NCBI RefSeq assembly: GCF_013664685.1
Contig: NZ_JAAKDE010000013.1
Coordinates: 43,358 to 107,357 of the forward strand
Direction of reading: 5' to 3'
DNA length: 64,000 nt
DNA from: Capillibacterium thermochitinicola
GTDB lineage: Bacteria > Bacillota > UBA4882 > UBA10575
Positions 34,493-43,696 of the stretch are shown one piece after another. The notes under the pieces were generated by a model. That model was given only the letters and a program-made list of their open reading frames with translations, was not told the origin of the DNA and searched no databases. The position numbers and the translations under genes are program-made. Position 1 is the first letter of the stretch. Each line of letters opens with the position of its first letter.

Positions 34493-36127
34493 GGATATTT
34501 TTTCTTCCGCCGCGGTAAGAGGCCAGTAAAGGCGATCATAGTATTCTTTAAGCATACGGCGGGCTGAAAATTGCTGCGTACAGGTCTCAATACTGGCGTG
34601 CATCATCTGTGCCCATTTGGCTTTGTCCTGTTCAAAGGTGGGAAGGATTTCGGTTTTCAAGACACGGTACAAGGCGTTTAAATCGTGATAGTCCTGGTTG
34701 GGACCGACATAACCGTCGCCGAACTGCCAACCGTTGATTCCGTGCCGGCAACCTTCTACCCACCAGCCGTCCAGCGTACTGAAGTTTAGCACACCGTTCA
34801 TCCCGGCCTTCATACCCGAGGTTCCGCTGGCTTCCAGCGGCCGTTGGGGGTTGTTCAGCCAGATGTCACAGCCGCGGGTTAGAATCTGCCCGAGCGCCAT
34901 GTCGTAGTTCTCCAGAAAAACCACTTTACCCGGGAACGCTTTGGCCATGGCGACAATCTTCGCCACCATGTTTTTGCCTCCTTCATCCTGCGGGTGGGCT
35001 TTGCCGGAGAAAACCAGTTGAATCCGGCCGCTTTCCAGCAGGGGCAGGAGTTCTTCTTTGTGCTGGAGGATCAGATCGCCCCGTTTATAGGTGGCGGCGC
35101 GCCGCGCGAACCCGATTAAAAGCGCATCCGGGTTCAGAATTTGACCGGTCCGGTGTTGGATCTCGGCCAGTAGCAGTTGTTTGTTGGCCTGGTGCGCTTC
35201 GATCAAGTTTCCCCGGCGGGCGGCAGCCAAGGCGATATCCGGTGCCTGCCAGGTATCTTGGTGCACCCCGTTGGTAATCGCGATGATGGGCGAAGCGTCA
35301 CCAACCTGGTGCCACATCTTCCGGGCGGTTTCCCCATGAAGCTCCGAGACGGCGTTGCTCAGGGTGGAGAGGCGGAGTCCGGCCACGGTCATGTTGAACG
35401 GGTCGCCCCCGATCTGCTTCATCTGTTCGTAAGAAAGGCCGTTATAAGCACCGACGTAGGCGAGGGCTCCATGGTGATGGGCTTCGTTGCCGGCCGGAAC
35501 CGGCGTGTGGGTGGTGAAAACAATCTGCCGGCGTGTCGCGTTTAAGGCTTGGTGAAAAGAGAGTCCGGCCGCCATCTTCTCCCGGATCAGCTCGATTCCG
35601 GCCAGCACGGCGTGGCCTTCGTTAAAGTGGTAGATGTCGACGGCGAGCCCAAGGGCGCGGAGGGCCCGCACGCCCCCGATCCCGAGGATGATTTCCTGGG
35701 CGATGCGGTCATCGCCATTACCCCGGTAAAGGGAGTGGGTCAGCCAAGGCTCTTTATTCTCCGGTAAATCGGCGTCCAGAAGATAGAGGGGAGCATTGCT
35801 AAAATGGTCCACCAGCCAGACTTTACAGGTGACCGGTTGTTGTTTGATGGTCACTTGGACCTTAACGCCGGTATCTTTGAGAAAAGATAAGTTATTGAAC
35901 TCCGGGGCGAGATCGTAGGGGTAGCCTTGTTCGTTAATATACTGGGCGGTATATCCTTTCCGCCAGAGAATGCCGACCCCGACCACGGGGTAACCATCGT
36001 CGGCCGCCGCTTTTAAATAATCACCGGCCAACACCCCTAAACCCCCGGAGTAAATGGGGAAATCAGGGTGGAGCCCAAATTCCATGCAAAAATAGGCGAC
36101 CATGGGAACCTTTCCTTTCGTACCCAA
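34490..36127 (-). CDS. glgP: Alpha-glucan phosphorylase, short GT35 form
   Basis: A 545-residue enzyme that releases glucose-1-phosphate from glycogen or maltodextrin using phosphate. It has the N-terminal AYFCMEFGLHPDFPIYSGGLGVLAGDYLKAA and the PLP-lysine motif SGTSGMKAGMNG, followed by DGWWVEG. It is shorter than classical phosphorylases (about 800 residues), lacking the N-terminal regulatory extension, as in the 'alpha-glucan family phosphorylase' type. TTG 36127 is eight bases after AAGGAGG. It is divergent from a GH13 branching-enzyme-like gene. Confidence 0.92.
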   Translation of the reverse strand: MGTKGKVPMVAYFCMEFGLHPDFPIYSGGLGVLAGDYLKAAADDGYPVVGVGILWRKGYTAQYINEQGYPYDLAPEFNNLSFLKDTGVKVQVTIKQQPVTCKVWLVDHFSNAPLYLLDADLPENKEPWLTHSLYRGNGDDRIAQEIILGIGGVRALRALGLAVDIYHFNEGHAVLAGIELIREKMAAGLSFHQALNATRRQIVFTTHTPVPAGNEAHHHGALAYVGAYNGLSYEQMKQIGGDPFNMTVAGLRLSTLSNAVSELHGETARKMWHQVGDASPIIAITNGVHQDTWQAPDIALAAARRGNLIEAHQANKQLLLAEIQHRTGQILNPDALLIGFARRAATYKRGDLILQHKEELLPLLESGRIQLVFSGKAHPQDEGGKNMVAKIVAMAKAFPGKVVFLENYDMALGQILTRGCDIWLNNPQRPLEASGTSGMKAGMNGVLNFSTLDGWWVEGCRHGINGWQFGDGYVGPNQDYHDLNALYRVLKTEILPTFEQDKAKWAQMMHASIETCTQQFSARRMLKEYYDRLYWPLTAAEEKIS

Positions 36128-36193
36128 TTAGATAGCCTCCTTCAAAAAATATACGAAAATATAATTTTATGAATGGAGAAAAACGATAAAACG

Positions 36194-36213
36194 GGTAACA
36201 TAAAAATGTAACC
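36194..36213. promoter_or_regulatory. Imperfect inverted repeat between the glucan genes, possible operator
   Basis: GGTAACAT-AAAA-ATGTAACC has seven of eight arm positions paired, in the AT-rich gap upstream of glgP on the minus strand. A repressor site is possible; no regulator gene is nearby. Confidence 0.35.
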
Positions 36214-36311
36214 GTTTCTTAATATAACATAAAAACCGTGCTAAATACAGGATTAAATATTTCCAGCTTAACATAAACAAATTTTTCAGTAGAAAAAGGG
36301 AGGTTGCCGGA

Positions 36312-36539
36312 ATGGTTTGGCGCTTTTGGTTGACCCTTGTTGGACTGGCCCTCGTCTTCATCAATCTGTTTTTGGCGGCCGCCGTTTACGTGGACGCGAA
36401 AAGACGGGGATTTGGCCAACTAAATCTGCCGCCCGGCTTGTGGGCGCTGGTGACGTTCTTCTTTCCTTTATGGGGTTTCTTCATTTACTGGCTGATGCAC
36501 CATTCCACTTTGGTGGTCCGGGACCGACCGCCTTTTTAA
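36312..36539 (+). CDS. Small membrane protein, 75 residues
   Basis: ATG 36312 lies after GGGAGGTTGCCGGA. Two hydrophobic segments flank a VDAKRRGFGQ loop (residues 27-36), and LPPGLWALVTFFFPLWGFFIYWL forms the second. The pattern is reminiscent of the short phospholipase-D-nuclease N-terminal-like family of Firmicutes membrane proteins. Function unknown. It precedes the GH13 gene by 90 bases. Confidence 0.65.
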   Translation: MVWRFWLTLVGLALVFINLFLAAAVYVDAKRRGFGQLNLPPGLWALVTFFFPLWGFFIYWLMHHSTLVVRDRPPF

Positions 36540-36629
36540 GCATTGTTTTTAGCATTGGTTGGCCGTTATTCGGGGCATACTGAAGATAATTCTGCATTTT
36601 GATCCATTCGCGCAAAGGAGCTTTCGCCC

Positions 36630-38885
36630 ATGCACCATGTGAAGATTCATGCCCCGTATAGTCTGAACTTCCAAAATCCCTTTTTGCACCTGTGGTACCC
36701 GGGTCATAGTGAGTCTTTCCAGGAGTACCCGGTTTCATCCTGGGATGATTACGGGCCCGTCTTTGAGCTGGACATCAACCGGAACTATTTCTGCTTCAAG
36801 TTTGGTGACAAAAGCGGCACGGAGATCAAATGGGAGGACTTGGAGCGCTGTTACGGTCAGCACTTGGGGGTGGAGGTCTGGACGGTTTCCGTCCATAATG
36901 AGGTCTATCCCCAACGACCGGCGGATGTGGCCGGCTCGATCAATGATCTTTACGCCGAGATCTTCCCTTTACTGCGAGAGAACCAGTACTTGCCCGATAC
37001 GGATGTCAGTGGCCAGGGGGTGGTCTCCATGCTGGGGGCCACTTATTTGAAGGATGGGACGACCCTTTTCGGCTTTTTCCATCCGCGGGCGGCTCAGGTT
37101 TATTTGGTCGGTAACTTTAACGACTGGCAATCGCCCTACCATCGGCGGCCCGACCCGGCCAAATTTCTGCCGATGAAGTTATACCGGGGTTATCATGGTC
37201 TGCCCAATATTTGGGCGCTCCGGACCGCTTTGCCCGATCCGGCCGACCCCAGGAAGAATAACTACCAATTCCTGGTTGTGGGCGGGGTTCCCCTCAACAA
37301 CAAGCAACAACCGGTCAAAATGGCGCAGGATCCCTATGCCCGGCGCTACGGGCCGGATTATAACCGGAATAACTGTGTAGTCATCGATCCTTCGGCTTAC
37401 CAATGGCAGGATGCGGGTTGGCGGACGCCGACGGTGGACCGTTTAATCCTCTATGAGCTGAACGTGTACGGCTTTACCGACCAGGCGCCCGACCTGCCCG
37501 CGGAGATCGCAGGGACCTTCCGGGGTCTCATCCAGCGCATTAAGGAAGGCTATTTCAATAATTTAGGGGTTACCGCTTTGGCCTTGATGCCGACCTCGGA
37601 AGCGCCGACGGCCTTAAGCGACAACCGTTTGGGTTACGACCCCAGCGGGTTCATGACGATTGAACGGGACTTTGGTACTTGTGACGATTTCCGGGCGTTG
37701 GTTGATACCGCGCACCAGCATGGGCTGGCGGTCATTGTCGACCAAGTCTTCAATCATACCTCCAACTATTTCAATCCGCTTTGGCAGTTGATCCACGACG
37801 GGACGGAAGGCGGCTTTTATTTTTCCGGGTCGACCCCGTGGGGGAACCGGGTGGCCACCGAGAAGGAAGAAGTCCAAAATATGTTGATCGACGCCTGTAA
37901 GATGTTTATCAAGGAGTACCGGATCGACGGTTTTCGCTTTGATGCGACCCACAGTTCGTGGATGGACCATACCTTCCTCCGGCGCTTGGCCTATGAAATT
38001 AAGGACAAGGGTTTTAAACCCGATTGCATTCTCATTGCCGAGAACCTGCCGAACGAGCCCGATCTGAACCTCCAAGGGTATAACGGGTATGCCCAGTGGT
38101 GCGATGCTTTTCACGACAAGATCAAAGCTTTGTTGCGCGAGGGGATCTTCCGGGACTGGACGGACAATTCCCCAACCCACTTAGGGAGTATTTTTTACTT
38201 TAGTAAGGACTTTTTTGCGGCCCACACCAACAATGTGGTCAACTACTGTGAAAGCCATGATGAAAACAGCGTCCCCTATGAGGTGGCGACTAGTGGTGAT
38301 GGCTTAATCTGGGCCCCGGCGAAGGAACGCAAAGCCCGGCTGGGTCTGCTTGCCACGATGGTGGCGTTGGGGCAGCCCATGATCTACATGGGACAGGAAT
38401 TTGGCGTGGAACGTCCGCGGAACCGGATTGATCTGGATTGGCCGGTTTTCTTGCGCAAGCACCACTATTACCAGTGGGCTGCTGGCATAATCCGTTTACG
38501 CCGCCGCTATCCCGGACTGCGGGTTTACGGTTATGACCCTGAACCGGAAGGGAAGTTTGCCTGGTTATTGGGGCCCTGGCTCGACGAGAAATACGGCGGC
38601 GGGAAAAACGTGATCGGGTGGACGACCAATCCCAACGGTAACCCGTGGGAACGGATGGTTGTTCTTTTAAATTTTGAGCCCTATGAGGTCATGGTCGATC
38701 TGGAGTTTCCACTCCCCGGTTACTGGGTGAAACTGGCGGATATCGACGGAGTCAATGATCTACCCCCCGAGGGGAACAATTCCATCAACCACCCGACCAC
38801 CATTAAAACCGGCGGCCACTTCGGCGGTTTTCTCCTGCCATCTTCTAGCGGGTTCATCTATAAATGGGAAGCGGCCCTTGATTAA
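36630..38885 (+). CDS. GH13 alpha-amylase family protein, branching-enzyme-like, with N-terminal glucan-binding modules
   Basis: A 751-residue cytoplasmic protein with no signal peptide. After an N-terminal beta module (about 1-115), a CBM48-like stretch (VYLVGNFNDWQ, near 150-160) leads into the GH13 barrel. Catalytic residues are in place: GFRFDATH (nucleophile Asp near 438), IAENLP (acid/base Glu near 471) and CESHDENS (transition-state Asp near 545). Region I reads VIVDQVFNHT. The CBM48 and NHT/HDE contexts fit 1,4-alpha-glucan branching enzyme or a related debranching activity, but specificity cannot be decided. ATG 36630 is preceded by AAAGGAGC. Divergent from glgP, so glycogen turnover is the likely role. 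Confidence 0.88.
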   Translation: MHHVKIHAPYSLNFQNPFLHLWYPGHSESFQEYPVSSWDDYGPVFELDINRNYFCFKFGDKSGTEIKWEDLERCYGQHLGVEVWTVSVHNEVYPQRPADVAGSINDLYAEIFPLLRENQYLPDTDVSGQGVVSMLGATYLKDGTTLFGFFHPRAAQVYLVGNFNDWQSPYHRRPDPAKFLPMKLYRGYHGLPNIWALRTALPDPADPRKNNYQFLVVGGVPLNNKQQPVKMAQDPYARRYGPDYNRNNCVVIDPSAYQWQDAGWRTPTVDRLILYELNVYGFTDQAPDLPAEIAGTFRGLIQRIKEGYFNNLGVTALALMPTSEAPTALSDNRLGYDPSGFMTIERDFGTCDDFRALVDTAHQHGLAVIVDQVFNHTSNYFNPLWQLIHDGTEGGFYFSGSTPWGNRVATEKEEVQNMLIDACKMFIKEYRIDGFRFDATHSSWMDHTFLRRLAYEIKDKGFKPDCILIAENLPNEPDLNLQGYNGYAQWCDAFHDKIKALLREGIFRDWTDNSPTHLGSIFYFSKDFFAAHTNNVVNYCESHDENSVPYEVATSGDGLIWAPAKERKARLGLLATMVALGQPMIYMGQEFGVERPRNRIDLDWPVFLRKHHYYQWAAGIIRLRRRYPGLRVYGYDPEPEGKFAWLLGPWLDEKYGGGKNVIGWTTNPNGNPWERMVVLLNFEPYEVMVDLEFPLPGYWVKLADIDGVNDLPPEGNNSINHPTTIKTGGHFGGFLLPSSSGFIYKWEAALD

Positions 38886-38951
38886 GTGACGGGTGGCGGG
38901 CGGTCAACATAAAACCCAGGGAGTTTATGCTTTATTTACTTTTAGTGGACT

Positions 38952-38981
38952 GTATATCCCCTCTTCTTCTCCTCATATAAT
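38952..38981 (+). promoter_or_regulatory. Possible sigma-E-type promoter for ytxC
   Basis: GTATATC (38952-38958), 15 bases, then CATATAAT (38974-38981) resembles the sigma-E pattern, 24 bases before the TTG start of a known sporulation-family gene. The TATAAT could equally serve sigma-A. Confidence 0.35.
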
Positions 38982-39004
38982 ACTTTTGCGAGGGGGGAAG
39001 ACTT

Positions 39005-39862
39005 TTGTCCACGATCCAGATCGGTACCGGGTCCCTCTTTGATTTAAGATCAAGTTTTGAAAAAGAGCTTACCCGCTGGGAAAAGGAAGGCCTCAAGTTT
39101 CAGGTCCAAGAGCAAAAAATGGGGAAGTTTAAGTTCCTCAATCTGACCCTGGGGAAATCCGGCCGGGAAACCACGAAACAAGAAGAAGCGATTTTCCGGC
39201 ATAATCTGGCGCTGGTGGTCACCAACCTGCTTTTGGGGCAAGTATCCCAAAATCTGTTGCGGCGCATGATCCGGATTGACCACCCTTATCTTACCGCGGA
39301 AGAGGCAAATGCCCTTTCCCAGAAGGTCATTGCAACTTTGTCGGCGGTGGAGAAGAAAGAATGGGTTTCCCGGGTCCAGAACGAAGTCAGTAGTTTTCTC
39401 CGCGAAAATGAGGCCATTTTTTTGGAGGGTTTTTTCCGCTTTCGGCTCAAGGATTATGTACATGAGTTGAAGGAAAACCTGGAAGAGGCCATCGATCAGC
39501 TCCTGGCGGACAAAGAATACCAGGAATTTATCAAACTCCTCCGTTATTTTGTGGAGATTCAGGAACCCAAGATTCTGGAGGTCCACGTCCTCTTCTATTC
39601 GAAGGAAAAATTCCGCCTTTTGGATGAAGAGGAAAAACCTCTGGAACATGAGTATCTCTTAAAGGTCCTTGGTGATCTGAAGGATGAAGGGCTAAGATAT
39701 GAGGACTTGCTGCTCAGCGCCTTGATTACCCTTTCCCCCCAGCGGATTATCCTCCACCATTCGGAGAAGACCAACATTGTCAATACCATCCTGAATGTCT
39801 TTACGGAAAGAGTCACCTTTTGCCGCGATTGCGAACTGTGCCGTAGTATTGAGAAGCATTAA
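39005..39862 (+). CDS. ytxC: YtxC-family sporulation protein
   Basis: A 285-residue soluble protein of the YtxC family (PF08812), found across spore-formers and annotated as putative sporulation protein. It is mostly helical with a highly charged body (FLRENEAIFLEGFFRFRLKDYVHEL is the strongest family block, split here at RFRLK), and a C-terminal CRDCELC pair whose two cysteines may bind metal. TTG 39005 follows GAGGGGGGAAG by five bases. The role in Bacillus is not well defined. Confidence 0.86.
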   Translation: MSTIQIGTGSLFDLRSSFEKELTRWEKEGLKFQVQEQKMGKFKFLNLTLGKSGRETTKQEEAIFRHNLALVVTNLLLGQVSQNLLRRMIRIDHPYLTAEEANALSQKVIATLSAVEKKEWVSRVQNEVSSFLRENEAIFLEGFFRFRLKDYVHELKENLEEAIDQLLADKEYQEFIKLLRYFVEIQEPKILEVHVLFYSKEKFRLLDEEEKPLEHEYLLKVLGDLKDEGLRYEDLLLSALITLSPQRIILHHSEKTNIVNTILNVFTERVTFCRDCELCRSIEKH

Positions 39863-39864
39863 CG

Positions 39865-39885
39865 ACCCCGCAAGGGGTTTTTTTA
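39865..39885 (+). terminator. Intrinsic terminator of ytxC
   Basis: ACCCC-GCA-AGGGGTTTTTTT, a compact stem directly after the stop. Confidence 0.8.
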
Positions 39886-40013
39886 TGGGGGGAAGGCGGA
39901 GGTTCCACACGGAACGGAAGGGATCGCAAGCCCGACGGCGAAATAACTAAACCTGGTCATGGCGGAAGGAATGGTATATTTTGTTTAAACTTGCCGACAG
40001 GGAGGTTTTTTTC

Positions 40014-41447
40014 TTGAGAAAAACCAAGATCATCTGTACTTTGGGGCCGGCCGTGGATGACGAGAAAATCCTGCGGGAACTTATGGTCAACGGGATGAAC
40101 GCGGCGCGGCTCAACTTTTCCCACGGGACCCACGAAGAACATAAACAGAGGGTCGACCGGTTTAAAAAAGTAAGAGACAGTATGAAACTGCCGATTCCTC
40201 TGCTTTTGGATACGAAGGGACCGGAGATCCGGATTGGGAAGTTCGCAAGCGGCGAGATCACCTTAAAAAAGGGCCAGCGCTTCATCCTGACCAGTGAGGA
40301 GATCATTGGGGATGAGACCAGAACCACGGTTTCCTACAAAGATTTATATAAGGATGTTAAAAAACACGGCCGGATTTTGCTCAATGACGGACTAATTGAA
40401 CTTATGGTGGAAGAGATCAAGGATCAAGAGATCCATTGTGTTGTGCTCAATGGCGGCGTTCTTCGGAACAACCAAGGGGTCAATGTGCCGGATGCCAACA
40501 TCAATCTGCCTTCCTTGACCCCGCAAGATATTAAGGATATTATCTTTGGAATCGAAAATGATTTTGATTTTATTGCCGCTTCCTTTGTGCGCAAACCCGA
40601 GGATGTACTCAATATCCGGAAGGTCCTGGAAGAGTACGGCGGGGCCGATCTAAAAATCATTGCGAAGATCGAAAACCGGCAGGGGATCGATAATTTTGAT
40701 GAGATCTTAAAGGTGGCGGACGGGATTATGGTCGCCCGCGGCGACTTGGGGGTCGAGATTCCCGTTGAAGAAGTGCCAATTGTGCAAAAGGCCCTGATTG
40801 AAAAGTGCTACCGCTACGGTAAACCGGTGATTACAGCGACTCAGATGCTGGACTCGATGATCAGGAATCCCAGGCCCACCAGGGCGGAAGCCAGTGATAT
40901 CGCCAATGCGATCTACGACCGGACAAGCGCGATTATGCTCTCCGGAGAGACGGCGATCGGGAAATATCCCCTCGAAAGCTTGATCGTAATGGGTAAGATC
41001 GCCGAGAAGGCGGAGAAGGCGATTGACTATTGGGCCGCGATATCGCAATCGAAGTGCGGGGTCATGGACAGCATCACCGATGCGATTAGCCACGCCACCT
41101 GTACGACAGCGATGGATTTAAATGCCGCGGCCATCGTTGCTTTTACGCAATCAGGCCATACGGCCAGGATGATCTCGCGTTTTCGCCCGGACTGCGAGAT
41201 CATTGCGATTACGCCTGTGGTCAAGGTCTGGCGCCAGCTGGCTTTGTCTTGGGGTGTTTCTCCTTTTCTGGTGGATGAAGTTTTTACGGCGGACGCCCTG
41301 TTTGAAATCGGGGAGCGGAAAGCTTTAGAATCCGGTTATGTTAAAAACGGCGATTTGATTGTGATCACCGGTGGTGTCCCGATTGGGGTCAGCGGGACAA
41401 CCAACACGATGAAGGTAAATATCGTCGGCAACCATGAGGCAAAGTAA
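40014..41447 (+). CDS. pyk: Pyruvate kinase
   Basis: A 477-residue enzyme converting phosphoenolpyruvate and ADP to pyruvate and ATP. TTG 40014 follows GGGAGG by eight bases and gives the normal start (RKTKIICTLGPA). Active-site text includes NGMNAARLNFSHG, DTKGPEIR, MVARGDLGVEIP with the catalytic Lys in IAKIENRQG, and a complete C-terminal allosteric domain. It ends without the extra PEP-utiliser domain present in Bacillus. The frame extends to 39981 without support. Confidence 0.96.
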   Translation: MRKTKIICTLGPAVDDEKILRELMVNGMNAARLNFSHGTHEEHKQRVDRFKKVRDSMKLPIPLLLDTKGPEIRIGKFASGEITLKKGQRFILTSEEIIGDETRTTVSYKDLYKDVKKHGRILLNDGLIELMVEEIKDQEIHCVVLNGGVLRNNQGVNVPDANINLPSLTPQDIKDIIFGIENDFDFIAASFVRKPEDVLNIRKVLEEYGGADLKIIAKIENRQGIDNFDEILKVADGIMVARGDLGVEIPVEEVPIVQKALIEKCYRYGKPVITATQMLDSMIRNPRPTRAEASDIANAIYDRTSAIMLSGETAIGKYPLESLIVMGKIAEKAEKAIDYWAAISQSKCGVMDSITDAISHATCTTAMDLNAAAIVAFTQSGHTARMISRFRPDCEIIAITPVVKVWRQLALSWGVSPFLVDEVFTADALFEIGERKALESGYVKNGDLIVITGGVPIGVSGTTNTMKVNIVGNHEAK

Positions 41448-41480
41448 GATTTTACGTAAGGACGGGGAGACCGATGAAGA

Positions 41481-41509
41481 TTGACTTTCCCCGCGGTCAA
41501 TGGTATACT
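41481..41509 (+). promoter_or_regulatory. Sigma-A-type promoter for the hom T-box leader
   Basis: TTGACT (41481-41486), 17 bases, TATACT (41504-41509), 34 bases after the pyk stop. Confidence 0.75.
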
Positions 41510-41515
41510 GTTTTC

Positions 41516-41765
41516 AAATTAATCCGGTCGAACGTGAGGATGGGAAGAGTACCCCGGATTGCCTTTGCCAGAGACAGGGGGCTATAGCTGGAAGCCGCCT
41601 GAGAGGAGCCGTGGGGAAGACCACCCCGGAGCGGCTGTGATGAGCAGCCCGGTGGCACCGTTATCGCCAAAAAAGTGCACCGGTGTGCCGTTATCGGGAC
41701 CCGGTGAAAAAAGGTGGAACCGCGGAACCCTCCGTCCTTTGCTGGGATGGAGGGTTTTCTGTTCG
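41516..41765 (+). promoter_or_regulatory. T-box leader controlling hom, probably threonine-responsive
   Basis: The T-box sequence AAGGTGGAACCGCGG is at 41711-41725, directly before a terminator (AACCCTCC 41726-41733, GGAGGGTT 41749-41756, then T). Upstream is a Stem I-like region with GAGGATGGGAAGAGTACCCC on the 5' side, and GGGGAAG-ACC-ACCCC on the 3' side. The ACC at 41620-41622, followed by A, is the likeliest specifier codon (Thr), a reasonable match for homoserine dehydrogenase. The specifier is an inference. Confidence 0.93.
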
Positions 41766-41789
41766 AAAAACTGGGTTGAGGTGATGGAA

Positions 41790-43085
41790 ATGGAGAAAGT
41801 AATTAACGTTGGTATTGTGGGCATGGGTGTGGTTGGCACCGGTGTGGCCAAAATTCTGCTCAACCAAGGCCGTTTGCTTAGTGAACGCACCGGTACACGC
41901 TTTGTTTTAAAAACCGTTGTTGACCTGGATTGGGAACGGGAGCGGGGAGTGGACCTGACGGGGGTGCAAACCGCCACCGATTTTGAAGTGCTCGTGACCG
42001 ATCCGGAGATTGATATTATCGTGGAGACGGTTGGCGGGATCGAACCGGCTTTCACCATGGTCCGGCGGGCACTGGCCGCCGGGAAACATGTGGTGACCGC
42101 CAACAAAGCCTTGATTGCCCTGAAGGGACAAACCCTCTTCAGGGAAGCCCAGGCGCACGGGGTTGAGCTGCGCTTTGAAGCCAGTGTCGGCGGGGGAATT
42201 CCGATTATCAAGAGTTTACGGGAAGGCTTGGTGGCCAACAAGATCATCAACATGTACGGGATTATCAATGGTACCTCCAACTACATTTTAACCCGGATGC
42301 ACCGGGACGGACTGGATTTTGACGCCGCCCTCCGGGAGGCCCAGACCCGAGGCTTTGCCGAAGCCGACCCCACGCTTGATGTCGGTGGTGGTGATGCCGC
42401 TCATAAACTGACGATCCTCGCTTCTTTAGCCGCGGGTGGGTTTGTTGACTTTAACGCCATTCCCGTAGAAGGAATTACCGAGCTGACGGCGTTGGACATC
42501 AATTTTGCCAAGGATTTCGGTTATGTCGTAAAACTACTGGCGATCTACCGTTTTAGTGAAGAAAAACTCGATCTGCGGGTTCATCCCACCTTGGTTCCGG
42601 GGGATCACCTGTTGGCGGCGGTCAATAACGAGTTGAATGCGGTCTTTATTACCGGGGATTATGTGGGCGACACGATGTTTTACGGTCCGGGCGCGGGGCA
42701 AACCCCGACCGCCAGCGCGATCGTCAGCGATTTGGTGGATCTGGCCCAGATCATTCAGAGCGGGAAACCGGCTTCGATCCCCACGATCAATCCGGAAAAG
42801 CAGGTGGCCCTCTTCTCCCTCGAAGAGATCACTAACCGTTTTTACCTGCGCCTGTTTACCCTGGACCAACCGGGCATCCTGGCGCAGATTGCCGGTGTTC
42901 TCGGGAGATACGCCATCTCCATCTCTTCGGTTGTGCAGTTGGAAACCCATGGTGAAGATAACTACGTCCCGATTGTTTTGCTGACCCATGAGGCGTCGGA
43001 AAAAGCCATGTCGAAAGCGATCATGGCGATTAAGGAGTTCCCGTTTGTCCGGCCGGATATCTTAAGATTAAGACTTTTTAAATAA
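41790..43085 (+). CDS. hom: Homoserine dehydrogenase with C-terminal ACT domain
   Basis: A 431-residue enzyme of the threonine/methionine pathway, reducing aspartate semialdehyde to homoserine. It begins with the NAD(P)-binding VGIVGMGVVGTGVAK, contains VTANKALIA, FEASVGGGIPII and GGGDAAHKLTILA, and ends with an ACT domain (LPIVLLT-type, here VPIVLLTHEASE) for feedback control. ATG 41790 is about seven bases after GAGGTG; ATG 41784 touches it. The frame open upstream to 41559 crosses the T-box and is not coding. Confidence 0.95.
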   Translation: MEKVINVGIVGMGVVGTGVAKILLNQGRLLSERTGTRFVLKTVVDLDWERERGVDLTGVQTATDFEVLVTDPEIDIIVETVGGIEPAFTMVRRALAAGKHVVTANKALIALKGQTLFREAQAHGVELRFEASVGGGIPIIKSLREGLVANKIINMYGIINGTSNYILTRMHRDGLDFDAALREAQTRGFAEADPTLDVGGGDAAHKLTILASLAAGGFVDFNAIPVEGITELTALDINFAKDFGYVVKLLAIYRFSEEKLDLRVHPTLVPGDHLLAAVNNELNAVFITGDYVGDTMFYGPGAGQTPTASAIVSDLVDLAQIIQSGKPASIPTINPEKQVALFSLEEITNRFYLRLFTLDQPGILAQIAGVLGRYAISISSVVQLETHGEDNYVPIVLLTHEASEKAMSKAIMAIKEFPFVRPDILRLRLFK

Positions 43086-43230
43086 GGTTTTCATGACAAG
43101 GGCCGGGTTTTCGGGTTATAATAGCAACAAAGAAGGTTTTTCCGGCAGTCGGCTACGCTGACAAGCTGGGTAAGGGCAAGGAAGAAAAGCGAGTGGAGTG
43201 TTGTATAAATAAAGTCGAGGAGGAGAGAGC

Positions 43231-43458
43231 ATGAATAAAGAACGGGTCCAGGAAGTACTGAACAAGATCCGTCCTTCCTTACAGGCGGACGGCGGAGATG
43301 TGGAGTTGGTCGGGGTGACGGAGGACGGCGTGGTCCAAGTACGGTTGCAAGGACATTGTGCCGGGTGTCCCATGTCGATGATGACCTTGAAAAACGGGAT
43401 CGAAAGGTATTTGAAAGAGGAGATCCCGGAAGTGAAAGCGGTCGAGCAGGTCTTCTAA
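43231..43458 (+). CDS. NifU C-terminal domain / NfuA-like iron-sulfur scaffold
   Basis: A 75-residue protein that is essentially only the NifU-C domain. The CxxC of [10 protein letters not shown] binds a [4Fe-4S] cluster between two monomers, and [13 protein letters not shown] is the conserved N-terminal block. Such short proteins act as cluster carriers or assembly scaffolds. GAGGAGAGAGC precedes ATG 43231. It stands alone between hom and the lipid kinase, framed by terminators. Confidence 0.93.
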   Translation: MNKERVQEVLNKIRPSLQADGGDVELVGVTEDGVVQVRLQGHCAGCPMSMMTLKNGIERYLKEEIPEVKAVEQVF

Positions 43459-43485
43459 CCCCTCTAGCCCTGTAGTCCATACCGT

Positions 43486-43524
43486 TAAAAAACCGTTTAG
43501 CCGAAAGGCTGGGCGGTTTTTTTC
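43486..43524 (+). terminator. Intrinsic terminator of the NfuA-like gene
   Basis: AAAAAACCG...GCC-GAAA-GGC...CGGTTTTTTT, an interrupted stem with a strong T-run. Confidence 0.82.
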
Positions 43525-43557
43525 GAAACTGTTTAACCGCCCCTCTTTAGTCATAAC

Positions 43558-43596
43558 AACCGGGTTGCCCGACGTGATTTTCGGCAACCCGGTTTC
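43558..43596. repeat. Perfect 12-bp inverted repeat upstream of the lipid kinase
   Basis: AACCGGGTTGCC (43558-43569) is matched by GGCAACCCGGTT (43583-43594), followed by TCTTGTTT. It may be a second terminator or a leader hairpin. Confidence 0.7.
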
Positions 43597-43696
43597 TTGT
43601 TTATGCTTGTTTTTTCGGATAAAGAATATTATGATAGTTATATTAGCAATGAAGCTTAACATGGCTAAGGGACGAAGAAGATTACGGGGTGATACA

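Noticed and set aside
41559..41789. N-terminal extension of hom through the leader
   Set aside because: Overlaps the T-box and terminator, which are non-coding; GAGGTG indicates ATG 41790.
43565..43696. N-terminal extension of the lipid kinase
   Set aside because: Overlaps a perfect 12-bp hairpin and precedes the conserved start KVKVIMNP.
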